The notes beneath the pieces are model-generated. The model saw only the letters and a program-made list of their open reading frames with translations. It did not search any database and was not told the DNA's origin. This document shows positions 46,901 to 58,280 of a stretch of 64,000 bases of DNA, in pieces; position 1 is the first letter of the stretch; the number at the start of each line of letters is the position of its first letter. A program made the position numbers and the translations under genes. Where the stretch lies: NCBI GenBank assembly GCA_018296165.2, contig JACKQL020000174.1:1-64000 (forward strand), in the 5' to 3' direction. Origin of the DNA: Termitomyces sp. T153. Lineage: Eukaryota; Basidiomycota; Agaricomycetes; Agaricales; Lyophyllaceae.

Positions 46901-47970
46901 CCCAGGCTAATGACACGCTCTCCTCTACTCCAGTCGTAGTATACTGCGATGGCTCGGGATATGAGAACAGTATCGGCGCATCAGCGGTACTGTACGTTAG
47001 GGGGGTGGAAACGCAGCACCTGTGTTACCACCTAGGCAGCAAATCACAACACACTGTTTATGAGGCCGAGATTGTAGGTGTCCTACTTGCCCTACACATG
47101 CTGATTCTTTTGACATGCAACCTACCTGCACGAGCCGTTATCGGCAGTGACAGCCAAGCTATGATTAGAGCAACAAACAACCAACGCCCACACCCTTCTC
47201 ACTATCTACTCGACCATGTGCACGATGCTGCAGAACTCCTGCACAAGAAGCAAGATCAACTCATTTGCACTGTAGAATGACAACGAGCCTCCCGCCGCGG
47301 GTCCCCTTGGACAGACCGCACTCGCAACGTCATCAATCTACAGCTACACTGGACACCAGGCCACGCGGGCTTCCAACCCAACGAACGTGCTGACGCCCTT
47401 GCGAAGCGTGCCGCCGAAGGCCTCACGAGCAATCCCAAATCGCTGCCGCCACTCCTCCAACGCAACCCGTTGCCTACCAGCATCTCCGCAACACGTCAAG
47501 CCGCCCAAGATTCCCTTCTTTCGGAATGGGAGACGAGATGGAAACAATCCCCGAGATACGCTAACTCACACGTCTTAGACCAGTCACTCCCCTCCAAGAA
47601 ATACCTCAAGCTTGTCCAGGACCTCGACCGGCGAGAGTCTGCCCTGCTCACTCAGCTCCGCACATGCCACATCCCACTGAACCACTACCTCTTCCGGATC
47701 AGATGATCTGAGACCCCGGTTTGCCCCCACTGCGGGAACCTAGCAGTCGAGTCGGTGCACCACCTCATCAACGAATGCAGACACTACCAATTCGAACGTC
47801 ACCGCTATCTCCGGCGTAAACTATGGCGAAAAGCTGAGTCTCTCTCCTTTTTGTTCACCTTGCCCGCTGCCTTAAAACCGCTTTTCCAGTTCATACACGC
47901 TACTAAGCATTTGGAGCCTAGAGCCCAACCGGACACCGGACAGACGGCCCATCAGGGCCTACCCGCCTAA
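43980..47970 (+). pseudogene. LINE ORF2: endonuclease-RT-RNase H-CCHC, broken
   Basis: In the frame of ORF1: AP-like endonuclease (ILALQEP, WASDFNRHHPLW, TDHLPVI), then reverse transcriptase (YKAPGPDGIPN, TQFGGRPGC, motif A read as FLNVQGAF, GTTQGCPL, motif C FIDDSMFLA). A frameshift near 46113-46121 moves the rest, including YKYLGVVFD, to another frame. RNase H follows (VYCDGSG, YEAEIVGVL, GSDSQA, WTPGHAGFQPNE) and a C-terminal finger (CPHCGNLAVESVHHLINEC). Stops TGA at 46318-46320, 47278-47280 and 47704-47706 each fit an Arg CGA codon. In motif A the catalytic Asp codon is AAC at 45765-45767. This copy cannot be active. Confidence 0.9.
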
Positions 47971-48296
47971 AAACCCTTATACTCCCCCCAATAATTTCAG
48001 CTCCAACACATCACCTCAACCCACCTTAACTTCATTCCTCCATGGGCTGAGCACACCGTTGTGCAGCTCGACCCTAGGCCACTCGCCCCCAGCCTGTGGC
48101 CATGTCGCACCCAAAACGAATCTCAAATCTTACCTCATTGGGCAGTACTAGGGGAGCGTCACCAAAAACGACTACGGAATGTTGGCCTGCTCATTCTCCG
48201 CGTATGCGGGGGGGTGTGGATTCTGACGGCTCTTGTAATATTCGGTAGCACCATGCAACATGGTAACAGTATATACCGTGCATGAATATATGATAT

Positions 48297-48311
48297 AAAA
48301 AAAAAAAAAAA
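48297..48311 (+). other. Poly(A) tail of the LINE
   Basis: Fifteen A residues end the element. The last two overlap the first bases of the target duplication AACAAATCACAA. Confidence 0.9.
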
Positions 48312-48472
48312 CAAATCACAATGCTTGTCTTCCATGACTCACATCTTCAGATCATATTGAACTTGCATGCACTGTGATTTCCTGATGAGTTTGCTGTCCA
48401 GGTTCTATATTTGACACACTGTCCAGATGACTTTGCACTCATCTTTATATCAATGAAGTTGCATGATGGCAG

Positions 48473-48617
48473 CAGATCTAGCTGCTGGCCATCTCTCATG
48501 ACTGGCTGCCACTGCTTGTGACAAAATCTGCCCTCAGGAATGTATCTGCCTAGCACCATCAGAAAGCCACTGAGAAGATGGAGGGTGGCCAAAGCTGGGA
48601 CCACCACTGGCAACAAG
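48473..48617 (+). repeat. Copy B of the diverged 155-bp repeat
   Basis: Right-hand partner of 41866-42020, beyond the LINE. It shares CTCATGACTGGCTG, TTGTGACAAAATCTG, ACCATCAGAAAGC and GGTGGCCAAAGCTGG. Confidence 0.75.
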
Positions 48618-48639
48618 CCACTTCAATGAAAAGTGATAT

Positions 48640-50040
48640 GAAGATCTATTTTAACTGCAGAAATAACAATCAAGGAACAGCAGAAACACAGCATTTTGCC
48701 AGTTGAACAAAATCAATGGAGAACACATTATATTGGTCATAGTTTTTTAGATGCTTGGGAATGCATCAGAATTCTTTATAGAGGATCAGAATTCTTTGGA
48801 AGGCATCAATCTTCTTTGGTAGCCATCAAAATCTCATCAAAGCATCAAATTCAACCTCTTTTGGCAGCCATACTGCTTTTGGACAGTACACATAAATTAA
48901 TAAATGCATGTGACTCTAATTTTCAAATTCTTGACTTTCAAGTCCTCTTTCACTCACCAGCCACTGCTCATCTGCTCATTGCTGTCCACTATGCTATGTC
49001 TCCATCCACTGAGGTCCTTTTCCAACAGCTCTATAACACTGAAAACTCTGTGTCAGTCTCTGCTCTAAGAGGAGACTTGTCAGATCTCCAGGGTAGGGTT
49101 GAACAATTGGTGAGCAACTCTGTTGGTAGGATAATATGCTACACTCACAGATGGTGTTGAAGGAATCTTTGTGGAAGCAAATTTCCTAGGCCAAGGACAA
49201 ACAATTTGTCCTGGAGGCAAGGAAAAGCTTTTCCAATGAGGCCCTCCAAATTTCATCAGGCAAGCTGTCAGATGCAAAGGCAATTGAGGAGTTGAACAAG
49301 AAAGCAGGGGCATATTTCAAGGAGTTACAGGCAAGGAAGGAAGCCCAGGAGGTCAACAAGGGCCAGGCAGCAGGAGGAGTGGCAGATCTGTGTTCAATGT
49401 TGGATCCTTCACCTTTGAAAAATTTTAAACAGATTTCAGCAATTGATCTGCCAATGATTGCAGCAGATCTGGTAATACCAGTGGGTCTGGTGTCCACAGC
49501 AGCTCCACCATCACCAGTGGGTCCCTCATCAAAACCTGGTAGAGTATTGGCATCAAGTCCATTGTCACTAATGGAGCCAGTCCCAGCCTGACCCCAGCTG
49601 ATCAAAAAGGCTAGCAAAGCACAGAATCTTCAATGAGAATGGAGGAAATACACTGCCCAAACTCCACCTCATAGTTCTCCCCCTCCCAGCCAGTCCAAAT
49701 ATCAATCCATCACCTCAGATGAAGATGACAAGAATGACTCAAATGATGACAATGATCATTCCAATGACAAGGAATGTTGGCAGGGGGAGATCACACTGTC
49801 AATGAGGTTAGGGAAGTACCTCATGAGAGCACCTCCTTGCACAGGGGGATGGCTTGACCCACCTAATACTGTCAAAAGAAGGAGCTCCAATGTGTCAAGA
49901 CAAAGGGAGAAACCTCATGCAATGCCTGCTGGCTTGTTCTCAAGAAAATATGCAGTCTCATGAGGAACCACAAGGAAGAGGTCTGGAGGAACAAGGTGAT
50001 GTGCTCCTATGCCACCTAGTGCCATGCAGGAAACCTAAAA
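48640..50040 (+). pseudogene. Decayed coding-like region, not recognised
   Basis: Plus-strand frames follow each other: VSALRGDLSDLQGRVEQLV (about 49050-49115), KAGAYFKELQARKEAQEVNK (about 49298-49360), a Pro/Ser-rich part to 49590 and an Asp/Asn-rich part (SDEDDKNDSNDDNDHSNDKE, about 49705-49770). This looks like a helical, coiled-coil protein with an acidic tail, broken by stops and frameshifts. CG sites are nearly gone. I cannot name the family. Confidence 0.35.
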
Positions 50041-50049
50041 AGAGAACCT

Positions 50050-51074
50050 AACACTAGTCACTAGATAGAGTAGCTGGCAGTAGGAAGTTAATATAGTTGA
50101 GAGTAAGTCAGTAACCATTGCAGAGAATGAGAGCAAGTGTGGTAATGAAGTGTGAAGGAGAAAGAGTTGCTATCACTAGCCTAAGTCATGAGGCAGTAAC
50201 AAGAAGTTGCTGATGGGATAAAACTAATGAAGACAAATATGTCACTAAGGAAAAGCAAACTTTAACAGAGAAATAGAGTTGAATAGAGAATAGAATGGTG
50301 GGGGGATGGCAATAAAGATACTGAACAGAGGATGAATGCAAACTAATTGCTAACTGCAGTTGCTAGTGTTGCTGAGTCAAGATAATGCTAAGGGCACCGG
50401 CAGTTGGTACCACACTAAGTTGAAGTCAAAGTTGGCAAGACTTGTTACTAAGTCATTGTCAATGAAGAGTGAGGGACAGAGTAAGTGATAGAGGCAAAAT
50501 GAAATCTCAAGATGGTAAGCTTAGAGATAGAAGGGTTTGATTTGAGGGAATTGGATTCAATGGTGAGTGTTTATATACAGGCAGAATTTATACAGTTCAA
50601 AAGTATAGTATGGGAAAGTAAGCAAATAGTTTTCACTAGTGACAGCATCTGCCAAAGTGTTTATGGTTCATACAAGGTGTCAATCTGTAACCAAGTGAAA
50701 ACTATAAGCAAAGTCTATGTGGCATATAATTGCAATAAATCTCAAAAAGAGCAAGTCTGATGTCAATACATGGCTAGCAATATGTCCATATATGGGGGAA
50801 GAAGGCCGCATTGTTGCCAAGGAGTTGCTAATAATTGTTGCTAAAAAAGGTCTTGGCCTTGTTGTTTCAGGCCCAAAGTCCAGACTCCACATGATGTTCC
50901 TTGTGATTGGTAAGTCTTGTGGTTGCTAAAGTCCCATGCAAAGGCTATGTTGTTCCAGACCTTGGGGCTAGGCCTCACATGTTAAGTGTCATGACTTGTG
51001 CCACATCAAAATAGTCAGCTGCTGCAAAGTCCAAAATGCCAAAAAAGGTGCTTAGCAACAAATGGGTCTTATCA
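50050..51074 (-). repeat. Presumed 3' LTR of element B (borders approximate)
   Basis: On the minus strand a purine stretch AAGGGAGGA is followed by TGATAAGACC at 51074, a typical tract/LTR border. A minus-strand TATA motif (GTATATAAACACTC, near 50563-50577) lies inside. No second copy is available to fix the other border. Confidence 0.4.
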
Positions 51075-51239
51075 TCCTCCCTTATGCTGAAATCTTGACT
51101 GTCCTCAGTCAACCAAAAATCTTGTAATTGCTTGCTTAGTTTGTGCACCTAGATTAATGAGAATAAAAACAGCTGGTGATTTCACTTCAACTTTGTCAAC
51201 CCTCCCATATTTTGTCTTATCTCTCCTTCAATCTTGATC

Positions 51240-52919
51240 TTATTGCTATGTCTTCTGAACTTGCCTCCCAGCTCAAGAAAATCACCATGGCCCACACCTT
51301 TCTTGATAGGGTCAACTGTTTGCTCACCATGGCCTGTGCATCATTGGCAAAGGATTCTTGCTTGGTGGTTACCACCATATTCCAAACTTGGCTGCAATGG
51401 TTCAAGACTGTGGGGAGTGGGGTTGAGTGGCTGGTGTCTATCAAGAAGGAGTGTTGCCAGCTCTATAAGCAGTACAAGGGGGATGAGTGGGTTTGACCTT
51501 TTGATGTACACTTTGTAAGTTCTCAACATTGCCAAGAGTGGCAACAACCTCAAGGAGCAAAGGGGAGGGGAAGGGAAAGAGTAAGGCTTGAGAAGAAGAC
51601 AAAGAAGATACTGAAGTAAGTCCTCATATTTTCACTAGCTCTTGGCAACAGTCACTAATTTTCTTGCAGGAACAGATTGAAGAAATATTTTCCAACAAGT
51701 GCTTGGTGACTCTACTTTGTTGGCAAAAGGCCTTGATGGTGGTGGATACTGGGCTGGGGGCCAGTGTAGTATTGAAGCAGGCAAAAGGAAAGGTGACAGT
51801 GTTGCTTGAAAAGTGACAGAAGTTCAGGCACACATAAGGACTAGTAAGTGCTTAGCATCTGTCACTTCTATAGTCACTAACAACTTCTTAGTGCAACAAC
51901 TGTTGGGCCAATAACAACCCAGAAGGCTGCTGGTACCCAACAGGGGCCCAGCCTTGTTACTGTTGCAACAGTACCAGGAAGAGCTGTTTGCACAGTGGAA
52001 GATCATTGAGGAGTACAGGTGGCAAGTTTGCTAAAAAGATAGCAGTGAGGGTGGCATCAGTACAGAATGCTAGAGCTTTTGTTGAGAGGCAGAGAGAGTT
52101 GGTGAGAAAGGGGGAACCTATCAAGGTCAAGCACTTGAGCTTGAACCTACCAACTTCATAGGAGGGGGCAATAGTTGGAGGTAGTGGAGTCACTAAGGGT
52201 AAGAGCAAGAAAGTGGTGGAGAGTGATGATGAAGAGGGTGATAAGGTCAGCAACAGTGGCAGCAACAATGGTGGAAACAATGTGCCTTTGGCACAAAAAT
52301 GTCCAGCAAGTCCAGTGTCTATCACTAGCACTAAGCAACTAAGGACAGTCACTAGTGAGGAGGGCAAGGTGGAAGATGTGGAGATGGAGGAGACAACTCT
52401 CTTATTGATGGTCACTGAGGTGGAGCCAGCAGCCAGTGATATGGAGGTCAAGGGTGAGGGAGAGGAGTTCAAGGCTGAGGAAGAGTACTCAGAAGAGGCT
52501 CAAGCCCAACAACAAGTAAGTAACTTTGATTGCTAACTCCCATTCACTAATAACTTTGCTAGGGGACCTGGAGCAACATGCCTTTGTGACAGGTTGGCAA
52601 TGACAAGTTAGAGTGGCTGGGCAAGGACCTGGCTTGACTGACACTGTTAATGCCAGTGGCTTCATTGCTGGACTTCAATGAGAGGGTGGCTGGAGTTGAG
52701 AAGCACTTCCAGAGGGAGTTGGTGGTGGCAAGGGAGGAGCTGGTAGTGGTGAGGGCACAGTTCACTGTCACCAAAAGGATGCTGGCAACTCTGGTGGGGT
52801 ATAGGCACAATTGTTAGGCCTTCTTGGCCTGGCAGGAGGAGAACAATGTTGGTGAAGAGGATTGGAAGGAGAGGGATTTGGAGGAGGTGCCCAATGACAA
52901 TGCCAACCTTGATGCCTAG
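51240..52919 (+). pseudogene. Antisense coding block of element B (decayed)
   Basis: Plus-strand frames, opposite to the element's pol and beyond its integrase. An N-terminal helical part starts with MSSELASQLKKITM (near 51249). A segment with KCLVTLLCWQKALMVVDTG (about 51690-51750) may be the relic of a cysteine cluster. A long acidic Ser/Glu part follows (52213-52520, for example EEGKVEDVEMEE), and a coiled coil ending with QRELVVAREELVVVRAQF (about 52700-52770). The position and domain order parallel the antisense gene of element 1. It is broken by several stops. Confidence 0.5.
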
Positions 52920-53430
52920 CAACTGCTGCCCTCCTATAAAATTTTAGTTTTTGTAATATGGATATAGACTAGCCCCCTTAAGGGGCTTCACTGTTATATA
53001 TATATTGCAGACTGGCCTCCTCAAGGGGCCCAAAATGTATAGTACTTTCAAACATTCTGAAACTATAAGAAAAAGCAAGAAAGACAAAGCAAGACAAAAT
53101 AAGTCATTATGCACTAGCAACTGTCACTTGATACTAGCAATGATGGAGGAAAACACTCAGTAAATCATCATGGCAAAAGACCTCCAGAGGCATGCCAGGC
53201 ACTAGCAACAAATAGCAAAGTGCTGCATCAAAAGCAAGAGAATAGTAAAGTATAATGTCTGTGAAAGGCTTTTCAAAACAATGGTAACAAATGGAAAGAG
53301 TAGCAAAAAATGGAAGGACTTAATATTTTGGTAAGGTATTTTAATGGTTTTTCTGAATACTAGCAACAGGTACAGTGAGAAACTATACAGAGTCAAGAAA
53401 GATTGCTAGGGCTTAGCAATGGGTGTGTTT

Positions 53431-54737
53431 TTAATTTTCTTCTTCACTGGCAGTGTCACCAGCATCATCATTGTCTACAAGGTCAATTTGTTCAAGTTCA
53501 CAGAGTTGCAAAGTGTCAATGTTGAAGGCATTGCTAGGCACTGGTATGTGTTCTCTAGCAAAATAAGGAACCAAACAAAAAGCAGCTACAGGGCAATGCA
53601 GCACTGAACCATCTAGTTCACAAAGGATGTAAGCACTGCCACAGTTACAAGAGATTACCACCAATAGGCCTAAGTAGCAAGGCTTCATTTTTTTGTTATG
53701 CATTACTTTGATTCTAGTGTTCCTCATCAGTATGAGATTGCCAGCTTGGAAATTGTAGTCACAGATTGTAGTGGCATGTTCTACTTTGAAGCAAATAGCA
53801 GCTAGGTGATGAGCACTAAGGACATTACTGTAAAGGCAGTGGAGGTCCTCTTAGCAATGTTGCAGATTGATCACTCAGTGGGCTATAAGATTGGTTGTTG
53901 ACAAGAATGAGTTTGGTGGTGGTTGCAAATATGTTGCTTCTACTATGTCAGCTGGTAGCAGAGGGTGGGTACCAGTTGTCATGTAGTAAGGGGAGCAACC
54001 CATTTGCTTGCAAACTGTGACATGTTCTGACCAAAAGACAGAGTAAGTAGCTGTACTCCACTTAGACTGATCACCATCAACTGCTTTGAAGAGGGCTTGG
54101 CAAACATTGAAGTGAGGTTGTTCTACTATCTCATTAGCATGCTTGTTGTAACCCAAGATCCAAATATGGTGCAAGTTATACTTCTTTGCTAAGTAGGTGA
54201 CTGCTTTCAAGATTGGAGGTCCATTGTCAGTAACAATTTTGTTAAGGGCTTCCCAGCAACAGATGATGTCCTCATATAACCACTTGGCAATGGCTTCAGT
54301 GCTCTCTTTGGAAAACATGTGGAACTTGGGGTAATGAGTTAGCAAACAACATCCTTGAATAATATACTTGAACTTATTTGAGGGTGGCATGAATATGGTG
54401 TCAACATATATCTTGCTAAATAAGGGCACTGGCATAGCGACAATCAGTGGGATGAGCACTTTGGTCATCTGGTGCACTTGGCAGAGGTGGCAAGTCTGAA
54501 TATACCACACAATATCAGCACTAACTTGAGGCCACCAAAATCATTCTAGAAGAGCTGAGTGGGTAGCAAAAAGGCCTCTGTGTCCCAAATTGTTATGCAT
54601 AGCTTTTAAGACTCATAGGCAACTGGCAGTAGGAACAAACAGCTTGTAAGTGCTGTCTTGACTTCATTGCCAAAGCTTGCCTCTAGTAACATAGAACATT
54701 GAGGTGTAGCAAACAAAGGTGGCATACTCATTGTTGC
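53431..54737 (-). pseudogene. Integrase of element B
   Basis: From right to left: HHCC zinc finger (NNLGHRGLFATHS to CHLCQ, 54490-54610), a catalytic core with YVDTIFMP, IVTDNGPP and NEIVEQPH supplying the D,D,E positions (53875-54510), and a C-terminal domain (KMKPCYLGLLVVISCNCGSA, 53431-53727). A frame break separates core and C-terminal part. Solo LTR S4 lies directly upstream, between RNase H and integrase. Confidence 0.8.
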
Positions 54738-55688
54738 TGTTATGACCCGCTCCCTAGACCCCAACACTGCCCCCAGCCCCCCCCTTCAATGCTCCACCAA
54801 ACTCCCCAACCCTTGCCCACCCTTTGCGCCCACTTCGGGCAACTCCGACACTTCTTCGGCAGACTTTGACAGCTCCTTGATCAACTCCGACACCTTCTTC
54901 GCAGCAGTTGATGCATCCCCTGAATTCCCCTGGACTCCTGAGGCTTTCCCCGACCCCAGAACAATCCGCTTTCCAACTGATCCTATCAGAATGTCACCGC
55001 GGCCCATTTCAAGATTGCACCCAACAACTGTTGACTCCACGCAGTTCCGTCAAGCCACCACCATATCCTCTGCCCTCCAGAGCCACCCAGTAGTAGGTAT
55101 ATAAGTCATAGAAGAACCCCTAGTACTTTAGTCTTGATATTGCATTTACCGGTTTCCTATGTCCTGTCTTTCATCTTGTCCCTGTCTCTATTTTTAGTTT
55201 CGAATCTATCTCTGTTCTCTGTCTTGTCTCGCCTCATCTCCGCCTCATCTTGACTGTGTATAGTTCCTTGGTCTTCCTAAGTTCCTTTCATCTCCAACAA
55301 CAGTACGAACTCCGTGCACGGGCTATGACCTGAACATTCCTACGACAACCCCGGACCTCGCTCCTGCTCAGCCTGGGAACACCTCACATCTTGGCGATCT
55401 CCCGTCAAACCTCCGGCTCCACCCCCATCAACTGCAAAGCCTCCGATTACCCCGCATTCTAATTGCATGCCCATGAACTTGCTCCAGCACCCGTCCAGGT
55501 TCAACGACGAGTATACTTGATCTTAGATGCCCCCAAGCTGCTCCGGACTTGCTCAGACTGCCCCTAGCTCCCCCTTGCAAGTCCCTCCACATCAATACTG
55601 GACGCTTGGTTATAAGCACAGGACATCGTGTCCGCCTAGTAAGGACTCGCCAGTGTAGCTGAGCCCCCATCGTCAGCGGAACCTGACA
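54738..55688 (+). repeat. Solo LTR S4 of the element-1 family
   Basis: 951 bp from TGTTATGACC to ACCTGACA in plus orientation, inserted in element B. It has a perfect 5-bp duplication GTTGC (54733-54737 and 55689-55693). The start-site 13-mer reads AGTCTTGATATTG. It has many CG sites while the host sequence has almost none, so it came much later than element B. Confidence 0.93.
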
Positions 55689-55693
55689 GTTGC

Positions 55694-57271
55694 TAAGGCC
55701 TTCAGGTCTAACAAGGTCATGAAGCTACTTCTCAACTAGAAGTATGTGAGTGTTGCTGGCAATAGCTTTAGCACTGTGGGGTACATCACTATAGGTAGTG
55801 GTGCCATCATCATGGAGAGATTGAATGTCATTGCTGCTGGCTAGTTGTGGAGCATTACTATCATTGCTAACAAAAGTTGCTAAGGGCTGCAGAGGCTGGA
55901 ACTTGACCAGAGAGGATAGGCAATGAGAAGCTGTGGAGACTTGGCAAAGGAGTGGTAGTGGTAGCTGAACTTGGTGAATGAATCCATGCAAGCAATCAAT
56001 CCAGTCTTTGTAAACAGAGTTGTTGCTATCATCTGTTGGGGGGTTGCTAAGCTGAGGTGGACATTGTGAAAGACCATTGGGGCCAGGGAAGGTTCCTTTG
56101 ACATGAATGAGCTCAAAGTGAAACATTAATATTGCCATGATCTAGCAATTCATGCTAGTGAAAGGCTGGATATCAGGGTTCTGAAGCATATACTTAATGT
56201 ATCGAGTGTTGACTTTGATGATGAGGTTCCTAACACCAATAAGGTACATTTGCAAAGCTTGCAGTGCTTGATAAAGGCCATAGAGTTCCAACTTGGGCTG
56301 ACTGAATCTGGCTTCTCTGTCATTAAGCATAGTTGACTCAAAGTGGTTGTAGTGGCAGTCCTTGTGATTGTTGCTAGTGCACTGGCAAAGGTAGTAACCA
56401 ACCACTATATATGAAGTGTCAACCACTAAGATGATAGGGTCAGGCAATTCATAGTTGATAGGAACTAGGGGCTTAGCATCTTGTAAAGCTTCAATGAGGT
56501 CTTGCTGAGCATTTATCTGGTCTGAGCCAAACTTGAAAGGGACACCAATGCAAGTGAGTTTTGTTAAGTTGTTGGTTCAGTGAGCAAAATTCTTGACAAA
56601 AATCCTAAGAACTCCAACTGTACCCAGAAAAGCTCAGACTTCTGATAGCAACTTGCAAGGACCCCAGTGCTCAATCAGGGCTAGGGATATGACTGCTAGG
56701 AGTGCAAATGTGGCCAAGGATTTTGAAAGTTGGAGTGTATAAAACAAGCTTGTGATCAGAGAAGGTACCACTGCAATACTTCATTTGCTGGAGAATTCAG
56801 TTAAGAAGTTCAAAGAACTCCCATAGCACTGGGCAAATGTTTGAATTAGCAGGATGCTTAGCAGGATTACCATTAACAATCTTCCAGTCCTTGGATTCTT
56901 TAGTGCCAACATCATCAATAAAGCTGAGCATGTTATGGGGGATCTCTAGCTGCAATATGAAGGTAATGTCATTGTGGAATATTAGCACAGAGTTGGTCCA
57001 ACCCATTGGCAAAGTTACTAGGCAAAGGGCACCAAATGGGGTCTGAAATGTTGTTAAGTCACATGAAGCTGAGTTGATAAGTTGCTTGTTGTAGCCAATG
57101 TAGAGATCAAGGGTGACTCTACAAATGCATTCAGCAAAAGACTTGGTGACATGATCTGGAAAAGGTGGTACTCCAGGATGGCAAATGGTGACACGGTTTA
57201 GTGGCTCTAGGCTGTGCACAATTCTGAGCTTACCATTCTTCTTGAGAACACAAAACTATCATGAGTGGTAA
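55694..57271 (-). pseudogene. Reverse transcriptase core and RNase H of element B
   Basis: The right part is the RT core: HSLEPLNRVTI, TFQTPFGALCLVTLPMGWTN and the active site MLSFIDDVG (56797-57230). The left part is RNase H: PIILVVDTSYIVVGYYLC, SQPKLELYGLYQALQALQMY (56142-56447) and HFELIHVKGTFPGPNGLS (near 56080-56125). The two parts are linked by a frame-shifted connection at 56450-56790. Many stops are present. Confidence 0.8.
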
Positions 57272-58280
57272 TGTAGTACTGGGTTAGAGTAATACTGATA
57301 GTTCTGGGGCTTTCTTGAAGACTTAGGCAGTCTACTCCAATTCCACACTGATGTCTTGATAAATGCTTGAAGTTGAAGGGGTTTACTTCCAAAATATTTC
57401 TATTCTGAATGCAGAGGGGTCTCAACAAACTCCAGTCTAAATGATTCACTCCCTAGGAACCACCAAGCCTTTGCCTATTAATTGCCTGTCCATTTGCTAC
57501 TCTACTTGGGCTATTTATACCTCTTTCTACAGTGCACAGACCACTCCCTACATGTGACTTTTGGTTCCATACTTTCCAGCCCCTTATTCATAACTGTTAT
57601 TCTAATTCTCCCTTTTGGCATGCCTGTTTCAGTGCCACAGGCCAGTTCCTGGTTCCATCATTCCTCCTTTGCATTCTTAGCTTCCATTTGCCCCATTTAT
57701 CTCTCCCTCCTTTGTATTTCTTCCATTCATATTCTTCCCCATTCAGTTTCTTCCCTTCTCTTTTTTTTATTTATTTCATATTCTTCCCCATTCAGGTTCT
57801 TTCCCATTCAGGTTCTTCCATTCATCTGTCCACTCCCATTCATTTCATTCATCTTCCTTTATTCATTTCATATTCTTCCCCTTTCAGGTTCTTTCCCATT
57901 CAGGTTCTTCCATTCATCTTCCTTTCCCTTCTCTTCATTCCATTCATCTTCCTTTATTCATTCCCCCTTTACCTCCTTTCAGTCAACATTCCAATCTGGT
58001 TATTCTTAGATCAGATCTAGATCTTGCCAGAATTGATGCCACTCAGGTGCTTTTGCCAGTCCCATGCTTCCCCTCCCATTACAGTGATTGGACTATTATT
58101 GAGTGTATAGTCTAGTATAGTCCTTGTCCTATCCTGTTCTGTGTTTCTTCTGGTGTATTTAAAGGGATAATGTTACTAGGACTTGTTTTACCAGGAGGCT
58201 TACAGTTTTCAGCCTTAATAAATGTTTGTTTTGACTTCTGGTGTTTATTATGTTCCCAATGGTGTGACAACATTGTATCA
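57272..58280 (-). repeat. Solo LTR of an unrelated family inside the RT of element B
   Basis: 1009 bp from TGTAGTACTGGG to ACATTGTATCA on the plus strand, flanked by GTAA on both sides (57268-57271 and 58281-58284). When it is left out, the RT reading frame joins exactly (NSAY before, FCVLKK after). A minus-strand TATA box (GGTATAAATAG, near 57512-57522) suggests reverse orientation. It contains two 92-bp-spaced pyrimidine-rich repeats at about 57770-57930. Confidence 0.75.

Larger units (their letters stand above)
42026..48309 (+). mobile_element. Full-length Tad1-like non-LTR retrotransposon (LINE)
   Basis: It contains a 166-bp 5' UTR, ORF1 with zinc knuckles, ORF2 (apurinic endonuclease, reverse transcriptase, RNase H, C-terminal zinc finger), a 3' UTR and a poly(A) tail. 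The 12-bp AACAAATCACAA occurs directly before it (42014-42025) and directly after the tail (48310-48321), so both ends are defined. ORF2 carries three TGA stops, one frameshift and a changed RT catalytic residue. CG sites remain frequent, in contrast to the flanks, so it came in late. Confidence 0.92.

Noticed and set aside
57482..58009. 175-codon plus-strand Phe/Ser/Pro-rich hydrophobic frame
   Set aside because: It is the translation of pyrimidine-rich repeats inside a solo LTR and has no domain.
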